A stretch of 64,000 nt of DNA. Origin: CBDCWO01 sp965223405. GTDB lineage: Bacteria > Bacteroidota > Bacteroidia > Chitinophagales > Saprospiraceae. The stretch covers positions 558,001 to 622,000 of the forward strand of contig CBDCWO010000006.1 of assembly GCA_965223405.1 (NCBI GenBank), given 5' to 3'. How positions within the stretch are numbered: position 1 is the first letter of the stretch; every line of letters begins with the position of its first letter. The notes beneath the pieces are model-generated. The model made no database searches. It had not been told where the DNA came from and worked only from the letters and a program-made list of their open reading frames with translations. Shown here in pieces: positions 18,601 through 27,003 of the stretch. The position numbers were made by a program, and so were the translations under genes.

Positions 18601-19702
18601 GCAATAACTCTTCATTTTCTACCAGTTGATCCACCAACGCTGGTATGGTAAGGTTCTGTATGGAATCTCCTTCTCCAAAACTCAGTTCGCCAATAAATGG
18701 AAAGTCAGCTCCTTCCAAAGCATTTCCTGAGATGGTATAGGGAATATGGGTAAGTTCTTTGGCCGGTGTGGGTAAAGCAATCCTTAAATGGGCAGGAGTA
18801 CATCCTTCAATGATCGTTCCATCCCCTATTGGAGTTGTTAAAGATACAGCAAGTGGGTCCGAGGAGAACGAGTTTGCTTCTATAAAAATTCCGGTATCAT
18901 AACGATCATCAGCAACATCTCCCAGACTTAAGGTAATCGTATAGGGCATACAAGGTATGACATCCAGAGTAGCTTTGAATTTTTGCAGCCGGGCATTATA
19001 GGTCATCCATGGACTTTGATCCGGGATTGGAATATAATATTCAGGGTGCGCTGGCAAACATTCCGGTTTAAGAGGGTTTCCATTGTGGACTGAATTGATA
19101 GCTACAATTTCTCCTGAACCCGGAATTGTGGCAATATTCTTTCCCTGATATTCTCCTCCGGATGGTTTCGGCCCATCCACAAAAAAACCAAATACATCAT
19201 TGTAAATTCCACAGGTAAATTCGGGATATTCCTCAGAGCTGAAAACATAATTAAATTGAATTTTATCAGCAGCTGGAATGAATCTGATAACCAGTTTGAT
19301 CACATCATACAATTGAACTGCATCACCTTGAGTTTTAAGGATAGCTTCCAGATTGGATTCCTGAATCCGATTTCCGGAGGAAGTTGTAGATAGATTTCCG
19401 GAATAATTTAATTGAGCAACGGAATCAGCCTTACCAGTGGTCAAGACCAAACCTCTATCTATTGAGGTGGCCAACGTACCCTGCGTAAAATACCCCATCG
19501 CATATGATTCTCCTTCAAAGCTCACATCGATTATCTCAACTCCTTCCCCTTTGAACACCTTTTCTACCATCCCTCCTATTCCACTAGGATACGCATCACC
19601 ACTTTGTACAGCCAGGTTTTGCGTTAAGCCCTGGAATGATAAGGTTGTCAATATGGCTAGTAAATAATACCTAAAATTCATCAAGATTTGTGACCTATTC
19701 AA
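15695..19702 (-). CDS. Large secreted protein with choice-of-anchor L, P-domain, SprB repeats and T9SS type B domain
   Basis: Cell-surface protein of 1335 aa. Domains in order: signal peptide (start at residue 1 or 8), a choice-of-anchor L domain over about residues 30-285 (SGIGGMV ... FNYVFSSEEYPEF), a Calx-beta-like segment to about 395, a proprotein-convertase P-domain (CVQLDHSNTQDLSIYLENP), then several SprB-type repeats with the pattern SC-x-G-x-x-x-G-x-(I/V), a PKD-like segment, and the C-terminal type B sorting domain (PTIFTPNGDGNNDLL ... TGIYLWNV). The type B tail marks it as a T9SS cargo. The SprF-like partner overlaps its 3' end by 4 bp. Role in gliding or adhesion is inferred by analogy to SprB. 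Confidence 0.9.
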   Translation of the reverse strand: MNRSQILMNFRYYLLAILTTLSFQGLTQNLAVQSGDAYPSGIGGMVEKVFKGEGVEIIDVSFEGESYAMGYFTQGTLATSIDRGLVLTTGKADSVAQLNYSGNLSTTSSGNRIQESNLEAILKTQGDAVQLYDVIKLVIRFIPAADKIQFNYVFSSEEYPEFTCGIYNDVFGFFVDGPKPSGGEYQGKNIATIPGSGEIVAINSVHNGNPLKPECLPAHPEYYIPIPDQSPWMTYNARLQKFKATLDVIPCMPYTITLSLGDVADDRYDTGIFIEANSFSSDPLAVSLTTPIGDGTIIEGCTPAHLRIALPTPAKELTHIPYTISGNALEGADFPFIGELSFGEGDSIQNLTIPALVDQLVENEELLQIIFSPTECSQDTIDIRIRDFVHFLTPEINDTVLCESQNITYDFSSVDEGSLKYRNISNQNIPDSGSLEASLILNDLPFKEISYLGVSQICVQLDHSNTQDLSIYLENPAGDRLCLIKQNDHTIQNGLQNLCFAINVPDVKHSDTDYIAPCGAQENWFSTPIVSAEGMWKIIIIDHKIGSIGKLNHWSIEFLDQGTASYNWYFNQNLICENCSSIDFAPKNSGFLKLEQMDLYGCRNIDSGFVDLISAKSIDNIECLTADDKMLFTWSDVKDIQYFVSRDSMDWIRPNHGKNAHIISPVIPGRTYHLYVKTVSSCNQVIRRFSCTAAPCKNPEFAISAKHEISCHGARDGKVQFQSSNQTLTYWINGQWKNDGDFNNLAAGDYMAIAQASNGCRNFIEFSLKAPPPIQASYEIMRDVSCYGIENGSVRLDVKHNQGDFMAFWDNQEMGISPQKLHAGTNRVKIRDENNCELTMSVKLNKPAPIEFSAQIKPTACGIPKSGSIQLFPSGGVGDIRILWPEIQIRDTFLNGIDSGRYILTMMDANDCKIDTSLFVPYIPPLNLKYSKGDAACSASGYGFISLHPQGGGGQYQINWNNNSNAENLVNLKPGTYCVTVSDQIGCIDEVCIPIEDEYEIFQQTEIIQPNCITGPLGEIKIDLKDEYHPYSLIWTGPHRYQSNGHGIRALEFGTYTAFISDRNGCFHTESFKIEELDTLIYGVDQQHVKCFGESDGNLTVNVTQSNGLVWYSLDSTDWKLNPLFRNLTAATYDIYLRDEADCTSRQEIEIMQPDSMILTLGPDTTIYYGEEFELKPLIENGQGSIQYQWQLPDYLNSNCMDCPFITLLPDQSFTAKLRIYDENGCTAEDFLRVFVSSGDDIEVPTIFTPNGDGNNDLLVIHGSPGIYIISFEVFDQQGNLVYQDADISVNDLQRGWDGNLQSREAPTGIYLWNVNAKLANGKPAIAKGLTILHR

Positions 19703-20010
19703 ACGGATAATGATGTGAAGTTATTACTTCTAAAAGTGTATTCAATATTACCGGGATGATTTAACGTATATTATTCAGAATATGTATAATTACCTGATAT
19801 TGTATAGTATGTAGTTTCAGGTAAAATATCGGCATGCGAATTCGACAAGGGATTAAATTGTAGGGTTAACCAGGATTTTTACTATTTGGAAGGAGTACAA
19901 ACAGACAATTCCAGATAGACAATATGGCGATAAGGAGTTTAGAAAGATATTCTCATGTATAAAGCCAATCTCATCCTTTGTTGGATTTTTCAAAGATTAA
20001 GGTCAAAATT
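19703..20010. other. Intergenic region, nothing coding
   Basis: About 300 bp between the large T9SS substrate gene and obgE, both on the minus strand. It contains a perfect 8-bp inverted repeat (TTACCTGA at 19790-19797 with TCAGGTAA at 19817-19824) with a 19-nt loop; this has no T-tract and is not a convincing terminator. The promoter of the T9SS gene must lie here, but no clear -7 box was found. Confidence 0.4.
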
Positions 20011-21003
20011 TTATTGGTTCAACTGCTCCCAAAGAGTATCTTTCAATATATTGATCCCATATCCTGATACAGCGGAGAAGAAAACAAGGGGGATATCTGA
20101 TGGTAACTGTGGAACAATCAGGTCCTTCCATTCTTCATCAATCAAATCAAATTTACTGATACCGATTACGCGAGGTTTATCCAATAATTCCGGATTGTAT
20201 TTTTCCAATTCTCGATCCAACAATTTATATGTTTTTCCAGGATCATCTTCTTCACAACTTATCACAAATAGGAGTACAGCATTTCGTTCTATATGCCTTA
20301 GAAACCTTAGTCCCAATCCTTTGCCCAGGTGAGCATCTTCAATTATTCCCGGAATATCAGCCATAACAAAAGATCGACTATCCCGGTATCCAACCACGCC
20401 CAAATTAGGAACTAATGTAGTAAATGCATAACTCGCTACTTTGGGTTTGGCCGCACTTATTACAGACAACAAGGTCGACTTGCCAGCATTTGGAAGACCG
20501 ACCAAACCTACATCTGCCAAAAGTTTTAATTCAAAAACCATCCACTTTTCTTCACCCTCTTCCCCGGGTTGAGCATATTGTGGTGCTTGATTAGTTGCTG
20601 ATTTAAAGTGGGAATTACCTAATCCACCTCTTCCTCCAGGTACGATTATGTGTTTCTCGCCATGCTCAGTGATTTCAGCGATTTGTACTCCAGATTCAAC
20701 ATCTTTGACTATAGTGCCGATCGGTACTTTAAGTATAATATCAGATCCATCTGATCCGGTTCGGTTGTTTTTACTTCCGTTTTCTCCGTTTCCTGCGATT
20801 ACATGTTTCCGATACTTAAGATGAAGTAGGGTCCACATTTGAGCATTCCCCTGGATCAAAATATGTCCACCACGTCCCCCATTACCACCGTCGGGTCCAC
20901 CTTTAGGAATATATTTTGCACGATGGAAATGAGCTGACCCAGCTCCTCCCTTTCCAGATCTACAACAAATTTTGACATAATCGATAAAGTTTTGCTCTCC
21001 CAT
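20011..21003 (-). CDS. obgE: GTPase ObgE/CgtA
   Basis: Essential ribosome-associated GTPase of 330 aa. It has the glycine-rich Obg fold at the N-terminus (GGPDGGNGGRGG) and then the G domain: G1 GLPNAGKST, G3 ADIPGIIEDAHLGKGLG, and G4 as ISKFD. G4 has Ser where most Obg proteins have Asn or Thr. There is no C-terminal extension, as in other Bacteroidota. It lies 115 bp downstream of adk on the same strand, so the two are probably co-transcribed. Confidence 0.96.
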   Translation of the reverse strand: MGEQNFIDYVKICCRSGKGGAGSAHFHRAKYIPKGGPDGGNGGRGGHILIQGNAQMWTLLHLKYRKHVIAGNGENGSKNNRTGSDGSDIILKVPIGTIVKDVESGVQIAEITEHGEKHIIVPGGRGGLGNSHFKSATNQAPQYAQPGEEGEEKWMVFELKLLADVGLVGLPNAGKSTLLSVISAAKPKVASYAFTTLVPNLGVVGYRDSRSFVMADIPGIIEDAHLGKGLGLRFLRHIERNAVLLFVISCEEDDPGKTYKLLDRELEKYNPELLDKPRVIGISKFDLIDEEWKDLIVPQLPSDIPLVFFSAVSGYGINILKDTLWEQLNQ

Positions 21004-21118
21004 TAATCGCCAAATTGTTATAAGATTGCATTAACCAATTGGATAATCACCTGATTGTCTAATTTGCTATCAGAATTGGTTGTAATTATTTTGGTCCATT
21101 TGATTTGGAAACACTTCA

Positions 21119-21703
21119 TCATTCAACAGTCACCATACCTTCCAGATAGTTACATATTCGATCAAAAATCTCTTCAATTGTGCCTATTCCCGGAATCTTG
21201 TGAGCTAGACCCTTTTGATCATAATAGGCGAAAAGTGGTGCTGTCTTTTGGTTGTACTCTACAATACGATTGCGTATTATGCCTTCATCTTGGTCATCAG
21301 ATCTCCCTGATGATTCTCCACGTTTAAGTATTCTTTGAATGATTTCTTCTTCATCCACAACTAAGGCCAATAAAGCAGAAATTGTTTGTCCTTTGGATTT
21401 GATAAAACCATCTAAGGCTTCGGCTTGAGGTATAGTTCTGGGAAATCCATCGAATATATATCCAGCAACATCCGGTTTTGAGTTTACTCGATTCTTAAGC
21501 ATTCCGATTGTGACTTCATCAGGCACTAATTCACCCTTTGAAATAAAAGATTTTGCTTTAAGGCCAAGTGGGGTATTATTACCCATTTCATGCCTGAATA
21601 AATCTCCTGTAGAAATATGGAGCAAATTATACTTTTCAGCAATCTTTAGTGCCTGAGTCCCCTTGCCAGATCCTGGAGGTCCGAAAATAATTATGTTAAG
21701 CAT
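21119..21703 (-). CDS. adk: Adenylate kinase
   Basis: Interconverts ATP + AMP and 2 ADP in the cytosol. The 194-aa protein has the P-loop GPPGSGKGTQ at residues 8-17, the AMP-binding segment HISTGDLFR and GFPRT. It is a short-lid form without the zinc-binding cysteines (lid segment RGESSGRSDDQDE). A consensus Bacteroidota -7 box (TATCTTTG on the minus strand) lies about 66 bp upstream. obgE follows 115 bp downstream. Confidence 0.96.
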   Translation of the reverse strand: MLNIIIFGPPGSGKGTQALKIAEKYNLLHISTGDLFRHEMGNNTPLGLKAKSFISKGELVPDEVTIGMLKNRVNSKPDVAGYIFDGFPRTIPQAEALDGFIKSKGQTISALLALVVDEEEIIQRILKRGESSGRSDDQDEGIIRNRIVEYNQKTAPLFAYYDQKGLAHKIPGIGTIEEIFDRICNYLEGMVTVE

Positions 21704-21768
21704 TTTGAAAAATTTAAAGTTTTAGGAAAGAGTTATCATTTGCAATTTCTTCGATCCATTTGGAGGCG

Positions 21769-21776
21769 CAAAGATA
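21769..21776 (-). promoter_or_regulatory. Predicted -7 box for adk
   Basis: Minus-strand TATCTTTG matches the Bacteroidota sigma-A -7 consensus TAnnTTTG. It would start transcription near 21762 and give an untranslated leader of about 58 nt. No clear TTG -33 element accompanies it. Confidence 0.45.
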
Positions 21777-21836
21777 TTCCCTTTTCCTTAAATCTTAGAA
21801 TAAAGAATACTTTCTATTTTATCAAAATTAACTTAA

Positions 21837-22622
21837 TTATTTCCTCATCTTGAACTCATCCTGATCTTCCAAAAAATTCATCTCACTTCTTGTGTCGATC
21901 AGCTGTTGATAATCCAAATCTACTAGTAATATGGCTTCTTCATCCTTTCTATAATCCAGACATCTACCCAGTGGGTCGTAAATCCCACTTTCCCCAGAAT
22001 AGTAAATTTCATTACCATCCATTCCAACTCGGTTAACACCCAAAACAAAAGCTTGATTTTCTATGGCACGGGCAGGTAAAAGACTATTCCATGCTTCAAT
22101 TCTGCGTTGAGGAAAATTAGCGACAAAAAGTAATAAGTCATAATATGGCGACAGATTTCTAGTCCAAACGGGAAACCGGATATCATAGCAAATCATAGGA
22201 CAGATTTTCCACCCTGAAAGATGAACAATCAATTTTGATTTACCTGGCGTAAAGAACTTATGCTCGTCGGCCATACTAAATAAGTGACGTTTGTCATAAT
22301 ATTGATAACTACCATCAGGATGCATCCAAATCAGGCGGTTATAGTATTTACGTTTTTCATGAACAATAATGCTCCCGGTTACCACAGCCTGAAAAAACTG
22401 AGCTTTGTCAAGCATCCATTCCATGGTGGAACCTTCCATGTTTTCGGCAAGATGCTCTGTATTCATCGTGAATCCAGTACTGAACATTTCAGGTAAGATC
22501 AAGAGATCGACATTGGTTGCCAAGGGTGACAATAACTGATTCAGATGAGTAATATTGGCTTGTTTATCTTCCCAGATAATATTACTTTGGATTAGGGCAA
22601 CTTGAAGTGTATTTTGAATCAT
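21837..22622 (-). CDS. Nitrilase-superfamily omega-amidase (YafV type)
   Basis: Carbon-nitrogen hydrolase of 261 aa. The catalytic triad is readable: Glu in LILPEMFSTGF, Lys in YYDKRHLFSMADEH, and Cys in CPMICYDIRFP. The HLFSMADEH segment is typical of omega-amidases, which hydrolyse alpha-ketoglutaramate or alpha-ketosuccinamate to their acids as a repair or transamination-linked step; the exact substrate is inferred. It stands 133 bp upstream of adk with a promoter in between, and is separated from rplY by a strong terminator. Confidence 0.9.
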   Translation of the reverse strand: MIQNTLQVALIQSNIIWEDKQANITHLNQLLSPLATNVDLLILPEMFSTGFTMNTEHLAENMEGSTMEWMLDKAQFFQAVVTGSIIVHEKRKYYNRLIWMHPDGSYQYYDKRHLFSMADEHKFFTPGKSKLIVHLSGWKICPMICYDIRFPVWTRNLSPYYDLLLFVANFPQRRIEAWNSLLPARAIENQAFVLGVNRVGMDGNEIYYSGESGIYDPLGRCLDYRKDEEAILLVDLDYQQLIDTRSEMNFLEDQDEFKMRK

Positions 22623-22693
22623 AAATTAAAAATAGCCATTAAAATTACATGTTATTCCTCAGGATATCTCGAAGAGTGCATGTTTTCTCACAA

Positions 22694-22728
22694 AAAAAGA
22701 GACGCAAAACCAGTTTACGTCTCTTTTT
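22694..22728 (-). terminator. Rho-independent terminator after rplY
   Basis: An 11-bp perfect stem (AAAAAGAGACG at 22694-22704 with CGTCTCTTTTT at 22718-22728), whose loop can form a further AAAC/GTTT pairing. Both flanks provide runs of A or T, so it can act in both directions. It lies 44 bp after the rplY stop codon. Confidence 0.85.
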
Positions 22729-22771
22729 ATGATAATATGACAGCAATCAGCTGCCACACTCCGCCTTCGAT

Positions 22772-23413
22772 TTATTCGGATGTACTTTCCTCAGCTACTT
22801 TTTCTTCATCAGATTCTCCAGTTTCCTCTTCTCCTTCCTCTTCTTCATCCAATTCAGCATCTATTAATGCTCTTGGTACAACTACTGAAGCTATCGGAAT
22901 GTTGGAAGGACTAAGGATTTCAACTCCTTCATTTGCCAATACATCCTTTACCCTTACCGTATCTCCGAGTTTCAATTCTGAAATATCTACAAAAACTTCG
23001 GAAATTAGGTTTTTAGGTAATAATTTAACTTTAATAGTTCTTAATTTGTCAATGAACAAACCACCATTTTTTACTCCTGGTGATACTCCGTTAAACCGGA
23101 TCGGGATGTCTAACTTGATTGCTTTACCTTCCACTAACATTAAAAAGTCAATGTGAGTAACCTGATCTGTAAGTGGATGCATTTGTAAGGTCTTAAGAAT
23201 ACAACGATGGGAATGACCGTTCAACTCCACATCAGCCAGTTTAAACTGATCAGTATAAACCAATGGTTTTACATCGTGATGAGAAACCGTAAAATGATAC
23301 ACTTCATCACCGCCGTATAAAACACAGGGAATCAGACCTTCGCGTCTAACACTTTTAGACCATTTTGTTCCAACATTATCTCTGCCTTTTGCAGGTATTT
23401 TTACAACATCCAT
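22772..23413 (-). CDS. rplY: 50S ribosomal protein L25/general stress protein Ctc
   Basis: Ribosomal protein L25 of the long CTC type (213 aa): an N-terminal 5S-rRNA-binding domain (RREGLIPCVLYGG) and a C-terminal TL5-type domain, followed by a strongly acidic tail of about 30 residues (EEEEGEEETGESDEE) common in Bacteroidota. It lies 247 bp downstream of prs on the same strand, a typical pairing. A consensus -7 box is present upstream and a clear terminator follows. Confidence 0.95.
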   Translation of the reverse strand: MDVVKIPAKGRDNVGTKWSKSVRREGLIPCVLYGGDEVYHFTVSHHDVKPLVYTDQFKLADVELNGHSHRCILKTLQMHPLTDQVTHIDFLMLVEGKAIKLDIPIRFNGVSPGVKNGGLFIDKLRTIKVKLLPKNLISEVFVDISELKLGDTVRVKDVLANEGVEILSPSNIPIASVVVPRALIDAELDEEEEGEEETGESDEEKVAEESTSE

Positions 23414-23447
23414 TAATAAAAACTGTTAAGGTTTAAAAACAGGACTG

Positions 23448-23455
23448 CAAAGATA
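23448..23455 (-). promoter_or_regulatory. Predicted -7 box for rplY
   Basis: Minus-strand TATCTTTG matches TAnnTTTG, about 35 bp upstream of the rplY start. It would allow rplY expression independent of prs. No -33 TTG is obvious. Confidence 0.45.
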
Positions 23456-23660
23456 AATAAATATTTAAATAAATTTAAAGAGCTCCGTAATATAATCTAT
23501 CATCAGCATACTGGGGCGGAAAAGTCAGTACTTTCAACTCAAAACAAACAGGCTTTAACTTGGTGATTTTGCTAAACTTCTTAATAGAGATTTAGCCAAT
23601 GTCTTCCCGAATCATTCCTTCTACAAGGGTTAAACTAAGTTAACCAGCTTTCACCGAAAA

Positions 23661-24590
23661 CTACTCAACGAATAAGGCAGAAATCGATCGGTGTTCATGT
23701 GTATTGCGTATAGCCTTAGCAAATAGCTTAGCAGCCGACAATACTCTTAATTTATTCGATTGCTGTCGAAGAGGTATCGTATCCGTTACAATAATTTCTG
23801 TCATTTTCGAATTTTCAATATTCTTATAAGCCTGGCCGCTTAATACAGGATGAGTACAAATAGCCCGTACACTTTTCGCCCCTTTTTCAATAAGTGCATC
23901 GGCAGCTTTACATAAGGTGCCCGCCGTATCGACTATATCATCCACTAGAATTACATCAGCTCCCGATACATCTCCGATGACCGTAATTCCTGCAACTTCA
24001 TTAGCTCGCTTGCGATATTTATCACAAATTACCAACTCTTTTTCGAAATACTTACTAAATATTCTAGCTCTTTTTACGCCACCAACATCTGGCGATGCAA
24101 AAATGACATCATCCAAATTTTGATTTTCAAGATATGGTATATAAATGGCTTCACTCTTCAAATGATCAACGGGAATATCGAAAAAGCCTTGAATCTGGTC
24201 AGCATGGAGATCCATGGTCATGATCCGATTTGCTCCAGCAGCTTGCAAGATATTGGCAATTAATTTAGCCGATATCGGGACCCTAGGTTTATCCTTTCTA
24301 TCTTGGCGTGCATATCCAAAGTAAGGTATTACCGGTACAATATAATTTGCTGAAGCTCTTTTTGCGGTGTCGATAAGCAACAGCAATTCCAATAAGTTTG
24401 CTGGCGGCGAAAAAGTGGATTGAATGAAAAAAACATACATCCCTCTTACCGATTCATTAATCTCAGTTTGCATTTCTCCATCACTAAACCTATGGATAGA
24501 AAGGCTGCCGAGAGAATACCCGTAGTAATCGGCAATTTTTTCAGCCAATTCTTGGGAGCTGGTTCCTCCGAAGAGTCTAACATCAATCAT
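23661..24590 (-). CDS. prs: Ribose-phosphate pyrophosphokinase
   Basis: Makes PRPP from ribose 5-phosphate and ATP for nucleotide, histidine and tryptophan synthesis. The 309-aa protein shows the family motifs YFGYARQDRKDKPR (ATP and Mg2+ binding) and the PRPP loop VILVDDIVDTAGT. Length and order of motifs are normal. Upstream is a divergent NfeD/flotillin operon; a -7 box TATTTTTG is at 24615-24622 on the minus strand. rplY follows. Confidence 0.96.
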   Translation of the reverse strand: MIDVRLFGGTSSQELAEKIADYYGYSLGSLSIHRFSDGEMQTEINESVRGMYVFFIQSTFSPPANLLELLLLIDTAKRASANYIVPVIPYFGYARQDRKDKPRVPISAKLIANILQAAGANRIMTMDLHADQIQGFFDIPVDHLKSEAIYIPYLENQNLDDVIFASPDVGGVKRARIFSKYFEKELVICDKYRKRANEVAGITVIGDVSGADVILVDDIVDTAGTLCKAADALIEKGAKSVRAICTHPVLSGQAYKNIENSKMTEIIVTDTIPLRQQSNKLRVLSAAKLFAKAIRNTHEHRSISALFVE

Positions 24591-24614
24591 TGATGGGTCC
24601 GTTTAATTTTGACT

Positions 24615-24622
24615 CAAAAATA
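24615..24622 (-). promoter_or_regulatory. Predicted -7 box for prs
   Basis: Minus-strand TATTTTTG fits TAnnTTTG, about 25 bp upstream of the prs start codon, giving a leader of about 18 nt. Confidence 0.4.
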
Positions 24623-24845
24623 ACAATATCCTACAAAGCATTTAGCATTTTTTGTCATCTTCAATTAATCCTAATAAAATATTTCAAACAAGTATAGAGG
24701 AAATGAATTCATGTAAATTGCGAATATGTTGTAACAGGTGCTGAATTTAGCCGATAAGTTTTTTGCGTTGGTCGATGATATTGTACCGTTTCTCCTGATA
24801 TCTTTATATTCATAACCCATATTGAAATGAGTAAATTAGGCGAGA

Positions 24846-25451
24846 ATGATTTATGAAATGGCCATAGCGCAATGGTGGAATCAGTTAGATGGTGTGCATC
24901 AGCTTTTCTATGGGATAGCAATTGTGGCCACCGTACTGTTTTTAATACAATTCGTTTTAAGTATAATAGGCGTTGGTATAGACTCGGAGGTGGATTTTCA
25001 CACTGGTGACTCGCTGGATGCAGATGCTTCGTTTGATACCGAAATTCAACTATTCTCAGTTCGGAGCATTGTTGCTTTTTTTACATTTTTTGGCTGGACC
25101 GGTGTAATTGTTTTGAATAACACTGGAAAGGTTTGGGTAGCCACCATATTCGCATGTTTGGCTGGAGTTGCAGCCATGGCTACCGTCGCCTATATCATGT
25201 ACCTTTTGTATAAATTAGAGTATACTGGAAATGTACATTTGGAACAAGCTATTGGTAGTACCGGAGAGGTATATATTAGGATTCCGGAGAAAAAAAATGG
25301 TATGGGAAAGGTGCATATCAACGTGCAGGGTTCATTGCGTGAGGTTGATGCCTGGACCGAAGGTAAGGAATTACCAACTGGAACTAAAATCAAAATCATA
25401 AACTTGATAAACAAGCAACAAGTGCTGGTAACTCCAGCTGAAGATCTATAA
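24846..25451 (+). CDS. NfeD-like membrane protein paired with flotillin
   Basis: A 201-aa inner-membrane protein with transmembrane segments at about residues 20-42, 72-92 and 98-122, followed by a soluble C-terminal OB-fold-like domain (about 130-200; IGSTGEVYIRIP ... GTKIKIINL). This is the short NfeD/YuaF type that accompanies flotillins. The start could be residue 1 or 5. It is 27 bp upstream of the flotillin gene, forming the usual nfeD-flotillin operon of membrane microdomain organisation. Confidence 0.85.
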   Translation: MIYEMAIAQWWNQLDGVHQLFYGIAIVATVLFLIQFVLSIIGVGIDSEVDFHTGDSLDADASFDTEIQLFSVRSIVAFFTFFGWTGVIVLNNTGKVWVATIFACLAGVAAMATVAYIMYLLYKLEYTGNVHLEQAIGSTGEVYIRIPEKKNGMGKVHINVQGSLREVDAWTEGKELPTGTKIKIINLINKQQVLVTPAEDL

Positions 25452-25478
25452 AATTCTGTTCACCATAAACTGTTAATC

Positions 25479-26945
25479 ATGACCGGATCAATAATATTAA
25501 TTGCCTTATCGGTTCTTTTCCTATTGTCCATCCTGCTATTTGTTATAGCCAGATATAAACGCTGTCCATCCGACAAGATATTGGTCATATATGGCAAAAC
25601 AGGCCAAGGATCAGCAAAATGTGTGGCAGGTGGAGCTGCATTTGTTTGGCCGATTATTCAAGGTTACGAATACCTAGATTTATCGCCGATTTCAATAGAT
25701 GTTGACCTAAGAGGAGCACTTAGTAAACAAAATATTCGAGTGAGTGTACCCAGTCGATTTACCGTAGCCGTTTCTAATGAAGAAGGGACCATGCTAAACG
25801 CTGCCGAACGACTTTTGGGTAAATCGACAGATGAAATTCGCGACATTGCTAAGGATATCATATTCGGCCAACTTAGATTGGTAGTGGCAACTATGGATAT
25901 TGAAGAGATCAATGCCGATCGGGATAAGTTCTTATCCAATGTATCCACTAATGTAGGAGCAGAATTACGAAAAATTGGATTGACCTTAATCAATGTAAAT
26001 GTAACAGACATTCAGGATGAGTCCGGATATATTGAAGCCTTGGGGAAAGAAGCTGCCGCTAAAGCCATCAACGATGCCAAACAAAGTGTAGCACAGAAAA
26101 ATAGAGATGGAGCCATTGGGGAAGCAAGGGCCTTTAAAGATGAGCGAATACAGGTATCTTCAGCCGACGCTGACGCCAAAGTAGGAGAAGCTGACGCTGC
26201 AGCTACAGCCATTGATGGTGAGAATGAGGCTAAAATTAAAATTGCCCAATCGAATGCTGAAAGGAGACAGAGGGAAGCGGAAGCTCTTAGGCAGGCCACT
26301 GCTACAGAAAAAATCCAAGCAGCAATAGCATTACAAGAAGCCTATGCTGCCGAGGAAGAAGCTGAGGTAGCCCGAGGAAAAAGGGAAATGGCAACCAAAC
26401 AAGCCGATGCCATTGTTGATGCTGAAATTGCCAAACAAAAAATGGTAATCGAAGCCGAAGCTAATGCAGAAAGACAACGCAGAATTGCCAAAGGAGAGGC
26501 GGATGCCATATTCTTAAAACAAGACGCTCAAGCTAGAGGTTTGTTTGAAGTCTTAAGTAAGCAAGCTGAAGGTTTTCAAAAAATTGTGGACTCTGCAGAC
26601 GGTAATTCACGCGATGCCGTGTTAATGATGATTGCTGACAAACTAGAAGATCTAGTGAAGATGCAAGTCGAAGCGATTAAAGGGATCAAGATTGACAAAG
26701 TAACCGTATGGGAAGGCGGAAATAACGAAGGAGAAGGGAACTCTACCTCAAAATTTGTTTCAGGGCTTTATCGCTCTATTCCACCCTTACACGATTTGTT
26801 TAATATGGCGGGAATGAACCTTCCTGCATACTTGGGAGAAAAGTCGGAGTCGGAAAAAACAAATGGTCAATCTAATGGTAAAAATCCAAAACCAGAATTA
26901 GCAGAATCCAAGGAAAAGCAAGCTAAAAAAGGAAGCAAGTCCTAA
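25479..26945 (+). CDS. Flotillin-family SPFH protein
   Basis: Flotillin of 488 aa: one N-terminal membrane anchor (about residues 3-23), an SPFH/PHB domain (about 30-200) and a long Ala/Glu/Lys-rich coiled-coil region (about 200-350; repeated AEAER-like heptads) that mediates oligomerisation. The C-terminal 60 residues are polar and low in complexity. Flotillins scaffold detergent-resistant membrane domains. Co-occurrence with the NfeD-like gene supports a FloT/YqiK assignment. A strong terminator follows. Confidence 0.92.
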   Translation: MTGSIILIALSVLFLLSILLFVIARYKRCPSDKILVIYGKTGQGSAKCVAGGAAFVWPIIQGYEYLDLSPISIDVDLRGALSKQNIRVSVPSRFTVAVSNEEGTMLNAAERLLGKSTDEIRDIAKDIIFGQLRLVVATMDIEEINADRDKFLSNVSTNVGAELRKIGLTLINVNVTDIQDESGYIEALGKEAAAKAINDAKQSVAQKNRDGAIGEARAFKDERIQVSSADADAKVGEADAAATAIDGENEAKIKIAQSNAERRQREAEALRQATATEKIQAAIALQEAYAAEEEAEVARGKREMATKQADAIVDAEIAKQKMVIEAEANAERQRRIAKGEADAIFLKQDAQARGLFEVLSKQAEGFQKIVDSADGNSRDAVLMMIADKLEDLVKMQVEAIKGIKIDKVTVWEGGNNEGEGNSTSKFVSGLYRSIPPLHDLFNMAGMNLPAYLGEKSESEKTNGQSNGKNPKPELAESKEKQAKKGSKS

Positions 26946-26964
26946 ATAATATAGAGATCGATAG

Positions 26965-27003
26965 AAGGATTCATCAGCATAAGGTGAATCCTTATTTTTT
27001 TTG
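26965..27003 (+). terminator. Rho-independent terminator after flotillin gene
   Basis: A 9-bp perfect stem (AAGGATTCA 26965-26973 with TGAATCCTT 26985-26993) followed by A and eight or more T. It overlaps the stop codon of the convergent eamA gene. Confidence 0.85.

Noticed and set aside
19790..19824. Inverted repeat TTACCTGA/TCAGGTAA
   Set aside because: Long loop and no T-tract; kept only as a note in the intergenic entry.
23414..23660. tRNA or leader RNA in the prs-rplY gap
   Set aside because: No cloverleaf or T-arm pattern could be found.
24709..24921. 70-codon ORF on the minus strand between prs and the NfeD-like gene
   Set aside because: It overlaps the promoter region and start of the NfeD-like gene and has no domain or signal.
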